DNA of 33,693 bases from contig NZ_FRAV01000050.1 of the NCBI RefSeq assembly GCF_900142445.1, positions 1 to 33,693 on the forward strand, given 5' to 3'. Below the pieces are notes generated by a model. It worked only from the letters and a program-made list of their open reading frames with translations. It was not told the origin of the DNA and did not search any database. This stretch comes from Chryseobacterium polytrichastri (GTDB lineage: Bacteria > Bacteroidota > Bacteroidia > Flavobacteriales > Weeksellaceae). Made by a program: the position numbers and the translations under genes. Shown in pieces: positions 29,890-33,693 of this stretch; position 1 is the stretch's first letter; each line of letters starts with the position of its first letter.

Positions 29890-31074
29890 ATGCAAAAAAT
29901 CCTTATTGTAGAAGACGAAAAAGCAATCTCCGGAGTACTTCACAGTATTCTTTCGGACGAGCTTACCAATTACGAATTTGTAATCGCCGAAGATGGTTTA
30001 GAAGGCTATAAACAAATAGAAAAAGAAGATTTCGCATTGGTGATCTCCGATATTAAAATGCCTAAGCTTTCAGGCACAGAGCTTTTAAAGCAAAGTTTGG
30101 CTTTGAAACCTGAAACTACTTTTATCATGATCTCAGGACACGCAGACATTGATTCTGCTGTTTCTTGTTTAAGGGATGGTGCATACGACTTCATTTCTAA
30201 ACCCATAGACATCAACCGTTTGATTACAAGCGTAAAAAATGCTTTGGTGAAAGAAACATTGAAGAAAGAAAATAAAAATCTTCAGACTGAAAATAAGACT
30301 TTAAAGAAAAAAGTTAATAAAAAGTACCAAATGATCGGTGAATCTGCAGGATTACAGAAGATTCAGGATATGATCGAAAAGGTGGCTGTATCTGATGCGA
30401 GAGTATTAATCACAGGACCTAATGGTGCAGGAAAAGAATTGGTAGCTCATGCTATTCACAACCAAAGTGAGAGAGCTAGAGGCCCAATGATTGAAGTTAA
30501 CTGTGCTGCAATACCTTCTGAATTAATTGAATCTGAACTTTTCGGACACGTTAAAGGTTCTTTTACAGGAGCCATTAAAGATAAGCAAGGGAAATTTGAG
30601 CAAGCTACCGGAGGTACAATTTTCTTAGATGAAATTGGAGATATGAGTTTAATTGCTCAGGCTAAGGTTTTAAGAGCTTTGCAGGAAAGTAAAGTATCTC
30701 CTGTTGGAAGCGACAAGGAAATTAAAGTTGATGTAAGAGTTCTTGCAGCAACGAATAAAAACATGCAGAAGGAAATTGAAGAAGGAAAATTCAGAGAAGA
30801 TCTTTACCACAGACTTTCTGTGATTGAAATCTATGTTCCACCATTGGATGAAAGAAAAGAGGATATCAAATTATTGGTAGACCATTTTTCGAACATGATT
30901 GCTGACGAACATGGTACTGCCGTGAAAAAATTTGATGATAAAGCTATTGAAGCATTGAAAGTACTTTCTTGGACTGGAAATATCAGAGAATTAAGAAATG
31001 TTGTAGAAAGATTAATTATTCTTGGTGGAAATACTGTTTCCGCAGAGGATGTTGCAAGTTTTGTAAGGAAATAA
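29890..31074 (+). CDS. sigma-54-dependent response regulator lacking a DNA-binding domain
   Basis: 394 residues from the ATG at 29890, where the receiver domain begins (MQKILIVEDEK); the frame upstream overlaps yggS. Residues 1-118 are a receiver domain with phospho-acceptor D54 (SDIKMP) and K104. A coiled linker (~120-145) leads to an AAA+ sigma-54 interaction domain: Walker A GPNGAGKE (176-183), the loop GSFTGA (223-228, normally GAFTGA), Walker B TIFLDEIGD (243-251) and sensor ATNK. The protein ends at residue 394, right after the AAA+ lid, with no Fis-type helix-turn-helix. NtrC-type activators usually have about 450 or more residues. It may act from solution or need a partner. No sensor kinase gene is adjacent. 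Confidence 0.9.
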   Translation: MQKILIVEDEKAISGVLHSILSDELTNYEFVIAEDGLEGYKQIEKEDFALVISDIKMPKLSGTELLKQSLALKPETTFIMISGHADIDSAVSCLRDGAYDFISKPIDINRLITSVKNALVKETLKKENKNLQTENKTLKKKVNKKYQMIGESAGLQKIQDMIEKVAVSDARVLITGPNGAGKELVAHAIHNQSERARGPMIEVNCAAIPSELIESELFGHVKGSFTGAIKDKQGKFEQATGGTIFLDEIGDMSLIAQAKVLRALQESKVSPVGSDKEIKVDVRVLAATNKNMQKEIEEGKFREDLYHRLSVIEIYVPPLDERKEDIKLLVDHFSNMIADEHGTAVKKFDDKAIEALKVLSWTGNIRELRNVVERLIILGGNTVSAEDVASFVRK

Positions 31075-31100
31075 TTTAATTATTATTTTAAATATATTAA

Positions 31101-31130
31101 AAATTGCAGTATCATTTGTTACTGCAATTT
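31101..31130 (+). terminator. terminator of the sigma-54 activator gene
   Basis: Perfect 11-bp stem AAATTGCAGTA / TACTGCAATTT with an 8-base loop, followed by a long T run. It lies 26 bases past the stop codon. Confidence 0.9.
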
Positions 31131-31186
31131 TTTTGTTTTTAAGCACAAGACCAATTTGATTAAAACTATATGAACTATAAACTATT

Positions 31187-32548
31187 ATGAAATTTTTAGA
31201 TAAAAAATATACAAAAGAATGCCTGACGCTGGCTCTTCCTGTCATGTTGACACAGGTGGGGCAAGTCTCGGTGAATTTGTTCGACAATATTATTGTCGGC
31301 AAATTATTAGGAGCTGATGCATTAGCCTCTGTTTCTTTAGGGAATGCAGTATTTTTCTCAATGTTTGTATTAGCGTTGGGATTTTCTTTTGCGATTCCAC
31401 CATTGGTTTCAGAAGCGCAGTCCAGAGGTGATCACAAAACAATTAATTCCGTTTTCAGTCACGGATTCGTTATTAACATGACGGTAGGGATTATTTTAAT
31501 GGCTGTTCTGCTTTTAGGGCTTCCACTCCTCTATCATTCGGGACAACCGGCAAAGATAGTTCCTGATACAGTCCATTTTTTAGGAATTATGGCGGTAAGC
31601 ATTGTACCTTTCATGGCTTTTCAGACGTTAAGAGAAGTTTCTGAAGGATTATCCTATACCATTGGAGTTACCAAAGCTACCATCATCGCAAACGTCATTA
31701 ACATTGTTTTAAATTATGTTTTCATTAAAGGACTTTGGATCTTCCCTGAAATGGGCGTAAAAGGTTCCGCATTAGCTAGTTTAATTGCCAGAATTTTCAT
31801 GGTCGTTTTCTTATACTATGTGCTTTTAAAAGAGAAGAAAACAAGACAATATATCAAAGACTTTTCGTTAAAAATTCAGGTTTTTACAAAAGCAATGTTT
31901 GAAAAAATGGTGAGACTAGGTTTCCCTACTGCTCTACAAATGTTCTTTGAGGTAACCGCTTTTGCTGGAGCAGCTTTTATTTGTGGATTAATTTCTGCCC
32001 ATGATATTGCTTCTCACCAGATTGCCTTAAGTATGGCTTCGTTTACCTTTAATTTATGTATCGGATTTAGTGTTGCTTCAACGGTGATGGTTGGTAAAAA
32101 ACTGGGAGAACAAAACTTTGTTGAACTCAGAAAAGTAGGTATCAATAACCTGAAAATTGCCTTTATTTTCATGTGTATTTGTGGAATTGTTTTCATCATT
32201 GGTAAAGATATCCTTCCTACTTTCTTCACGAAAAAAGAAGAAGTGGAAGTAATTCAACTGGCATCAAAATTAATGATTATTGCTGCTTTATTCCAACTTT
32301 CAGATGGTGTTCAGGTAACAGCATTAGGAATGTTGAGAGGTTTACAGGATGTTAAAATTCCTTCTATTTATACCTTTATTGCGTATTGGGTGATTACCAT
32401 TCCTTTAGGGTATTTCCTTTGTGTAACGATGGAAATGGGAGCATTTGGAATGTGGATTGCATTAGGATTGGGATTAACAATCTCTGCGGTGATGCTTGTT
32501 AAACGATTTTTAAATATGTCTGCGAAAAGAGTGCAGCAGAATGCATAA
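31187..32548 (+). CDS. MATE-family multidrug/cation exporter
   Basis: 453 residues with twelve hydrophobic helices in two related halves. The first (LALPVMLTQVGQVSVNLFDNIIVGKLLGADALASVSLGNAVFF) and the second (LGFPTALQMFFEVTAFAGAAFICGLISAHDIASHQIALSMASFTFN) show the MATE repeat, as in the NorM group. It exports cationic drugs or metabolites in exchange for Na+ or H+. The Asp residue often used in coupling, in helix 1, corresponds to VNLFDNIIVG. It is a single gene between two strong terminators. Substrate is unknown. Confidence 0.92.
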   Translation: MKFLDKKYTKECLTLALPVMLTQVGQVSVNLFDNIIVGKLLGADALASVSLGNAVFFSMFVLALGFSFAIPPLVSEAQSRGDHKTINSVFSHGFVINMTVGIILMAVLLLGLPLLYHSGQPAKIVPDTVHFLGIMAVSIVPFMAFQTLREVSEGLSYTIGVTKATIIANVINIVLNYVFIKGLWIFPEMGVKGSALASLIARIFMVVFLYYVLLKEKKTRQYIKDFSLKIQVFTKAMFEKMVRLGFPTALQMFFEVTAFAGAAFICGLISAHDIASHQIALSMASFTFNLCIGFSVASTVMVGKKLGEQNFVELRKVGINNLKIAFIFMCICGIVFIIGKDILPTFFTKKEEVEVIQLASKLMIIAALFQLSDGVQVTALGMLRGLQDVKIPSIYTFIAYWVITIPLGYFLCVTMEMGAFGMWIALGLGLTISAVMLVKRFLNMSAKRVQQNA

Positions 32549-32568
32549 ATAAATAACAATAAATTGCT

Positions 32569-32609
32569 AAAAAAGCTACGAAAGGTCTAGGACTTTCCGT
32601 AGCTTTTTT
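32569..32609 (+). terminator. terminator of the MATE gene
   Basis: 12-bp outer stem AAAAAAGCTACG / CGTAGCTTTTTT with a nearly paired inner GAAAGGTC / GACTTTC stem. It ends in a T run 21 bases past the stop codon. Confidence 0.9.
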
Positions 32610-32640
32610 ATTTTTGCGCACTTATTATAATTAATAAAAC

Positions 32641-33468
32641 ATGAAAAAATTGATATTCCTGCTGGCTTTATATGCAGGTTCATTCTACCAATCTCAAACC
32701 AACAGATTTATCTATGAGCTTCAGTCTCGAAAAAATAGTTCGGAAGACTACAGAAAAACCTCCATGAATCTTGATATTAGCCCGAAATCAGTAAAATTTT
32801 ACGACACGAAATTCGCAGAATATGATTCCGTAAACAAAGCAAGAAACCAAGAAATTTCTCATTATAGTACAAAAACAGATCAGGTTATCGAAAGAGCTCC
32901 CAATTCGTTTCAAAATAATTGGTACAGAGATTTTTTCGAATATTTCGTTGTAAAAAGTAACGATGAAATGAAGTGGAAACTTCTTCAGGAAACCCAAGAA
33001 TATAACGGATACAAACTGCAAAAGGCAACAACCGATTTTGGTGGAAGAACATGGGATGCATGGTTTTCCAATGAGGTTAATATCAAAGAAGGTCCTTATA
33101 AATTCCGAGGACTTCCCGGACTTATTTTTATTCTGGAAGACACTGATAAGAATTTCATCTATAAACTGGTTAGCAATAAAAAGCTAGACACCAATTATGA
33201 TACCCATCAATTTTTAGAAACTCATTATGGTAAACCCGCGATTCCTATTTCCAACCAAAAGTTCAACACTTACATTGAAGATATTTACGAGAATCCAACA
33301 AGAATGCTTTCAGAAGGTATAAAAAACGGACAGAAAACTACATTTAAGAATGAAAGTATAGAATCTATTGAAGACCTTAATAAAAAAAGAGGAATGCTTC
33401 AAAATGGGATAAAAAACCGTTACATCTATATTGAAAAAGATAAAGAACCTCAATTCAAAAGCAACTAA
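32641..33468 (+). CDS. GLPGLI-family protein
   Basis: 275 residues. A probable signal peptide (MKKLIFLLALYAGSFYQS) is followed by a secreted domain with the family-defining FRGLPGLIFILED stretch. GLPGLI proteins are common in Bacteroidota and have no assigned function. Other supporting stretches are a WDAWFSNEVNIKEGPYKF segment before the motif and a Lys-rich end. It has its own terminator and lies just before the IS element. Confidence 0.85.
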   Translation: MKKLIFLLALYAGSFYQSQTNRFIYELQSRKNSSEDYRKTSMNLDISPKSVKFYDTKFAEYDSVNKARNQEISHYSTKTDQVIERAPNSFQNNWYRDFFEYFVVKSNDEMKWKLLQETQEYNGYKLQKATTDFGGRTWDAWFSNEVNIKEGPYKFRGLPGLIFILEDTDKNFIYKLVSNKKLDTNYDTHQFLETHYGKPAIPISNQKFNTYIEDIYENPTRMLSEGIKNGQKTTFKNESIESIEDLNKKRGMLQNGIKNRYIYIEKDKEPQFKSN

Positions 33469-33470
33469 TT

Positions 33471-33508
33471 AAAAAATCTGCGTGAAGAAGACTTCACGCA
33501 GATTTTTT
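33471..33508 (+). terminator. terminator of the GLPGLI gene
   Basis: Perfect 17-bp stem AAAAAATCTGCGTGAAG / CTTCACGCAGATTTTTT with an AAGA loop. It is one of the strongest hairpins in the window and lies a few bases past the stop codon. Confidence 0.92.
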
Positions 33509-33518
33509 ATTATTACAT

Positions 33519-33693
33519 TGTCTAGTCCTGAAATAGCGATACACAAAAAAATGATCGTTATGAAAGAATACTTAGAAACGCTTTATGTCAAGCGTACACA
33601 GAAAGATTACAGTTTAAGTTTGAAACTTCAGATTGTAAAAGAAATTGAATTCGGTAAATTAGGAATTACAGAATGTCGTAAGAAATATGGTAT
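33519..33693 (+). mobile_element. IS3-family insertion sequence, left end (partial)
   Basis: The putative left end begins TGTCTAGTCCTGAAATAGCG at 33519, a terminal form I recognise from IS3-family elements of Flavobacteriia. The transposase OrfA starts about 30 bases inside. The element continues beyond the window, so its right end, second ORF and target duplication cannot be seen. The exact first base is estimated. Confidence 0.75.
33551..33693 (+). CDS. IS3-family transposase OrfA, N-terminal part
   Basis: The open frame runs from ATG 33551 (an alternative ATG is at 33560) to the window edge, about 47 codons: MIVMKEYLETLYVKRTQKDY, then SLSLKLQIVKEIEFGKLG and ITECRKKYG. This is the start of the helix-turn-helix domain of IS3-family OrfA, which binds the element ends. 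It normally shifts frame into the OrfB integrase domain. The ORF is cut by the window end, not visibly broken. Confidence 0.8.
   Translation, partial: MIVMKEYLETLYVKRTQKDYSLSLKLQIVKEIEFGKLGITECRKKYG

Overview
This AT-rich window (roughly one third G+C by eye) reads as chromosomal DNA of a Flavobacteriia member, most likely Chryseobacterium or a close Weeksellaceae relative. The evidence is Bacteroidota-type -7 promoter boxes (TAnnTTTG), a lack of obvious Shine-Dalgarno sequences, a secreted protein with a type IX secretion (T9SS) sorting domain, a GLPGLI-family protein, many short lipoproteins and intergenic repeats typical of these genomes. No rRNA, tRNA, CRISPR array or phage gene was recognised.

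Layout. Both edges look like insertion points. At 1-288 a thiolase gene breaks off after about 60 codons against what may be an insertion-sequence end. At 33519-33693 an IS3-family element begins and runs off the window. Between them, 475-8111 holds an endonuclease V-like protein, an M28 peptidase lipoprotein, a methionine aminotransferase-like enzyme, a membrane pyrophosphatase with a C-terminal OmpA domain, and a YtcJ-type amidohydrolase lipoprotein followed by an outer-membrane beta-barrel protein (8164-9120). At 9417-10561 lie a soluble pyrophosphatase and a small membrane protein. A minus-strand run from 14396 to 11529 (lolD, an L,D-transpeptidase-like lipoprotein, radC, a FemAB/GNAT-like protein) meets a plus-strand FkbM methyltransferase with a one-base gap. 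At 14855-17571 are pyruvate dehydrogenase E2 and E1-alpha. At 17697-18779 are a PAP2-like protein and a BlaI-type regulator, then the T9SS cargo protein, an RRM RNA-binding protein and a DUF2975/XRE pair.

The most system-like stretch is 22125-26345. A thioesterase gene overlaps a small regulator that fuses a heavy-metal-associated (HMA-like, CxxC) domain to an AraC-type DNA-binding domain. Its stop codon lies inside an eight-copy, 8-bp tandem repeat. Next comes a Cu(I)-ATPase whose N-terminus carries one HMA domain, four Cys-rich metal-binding modules and a His-rich strip. This looks like a copper-sensing and export unit. After it come a DJ-1/PfpI protein and a Crp/Fnr regulator with an exact TGTGA-N6-TCACA palindrome at their junction, then a polysaccharide deacetylase lipoprotein, a YggS-type PLP protein, a sigma-54 activator without a DNA-binding domain, a MATE exporter and a GLPGLI protein.

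Most genes are ordinary housekeeping or envelope genes. The points most worth following are the pyrophosphatase-OmpA fusion, the HMA-AraC/CopA locus with its repeat, the paired 22-bp operators before the broken thiolase, and the CRP-type palindrome.
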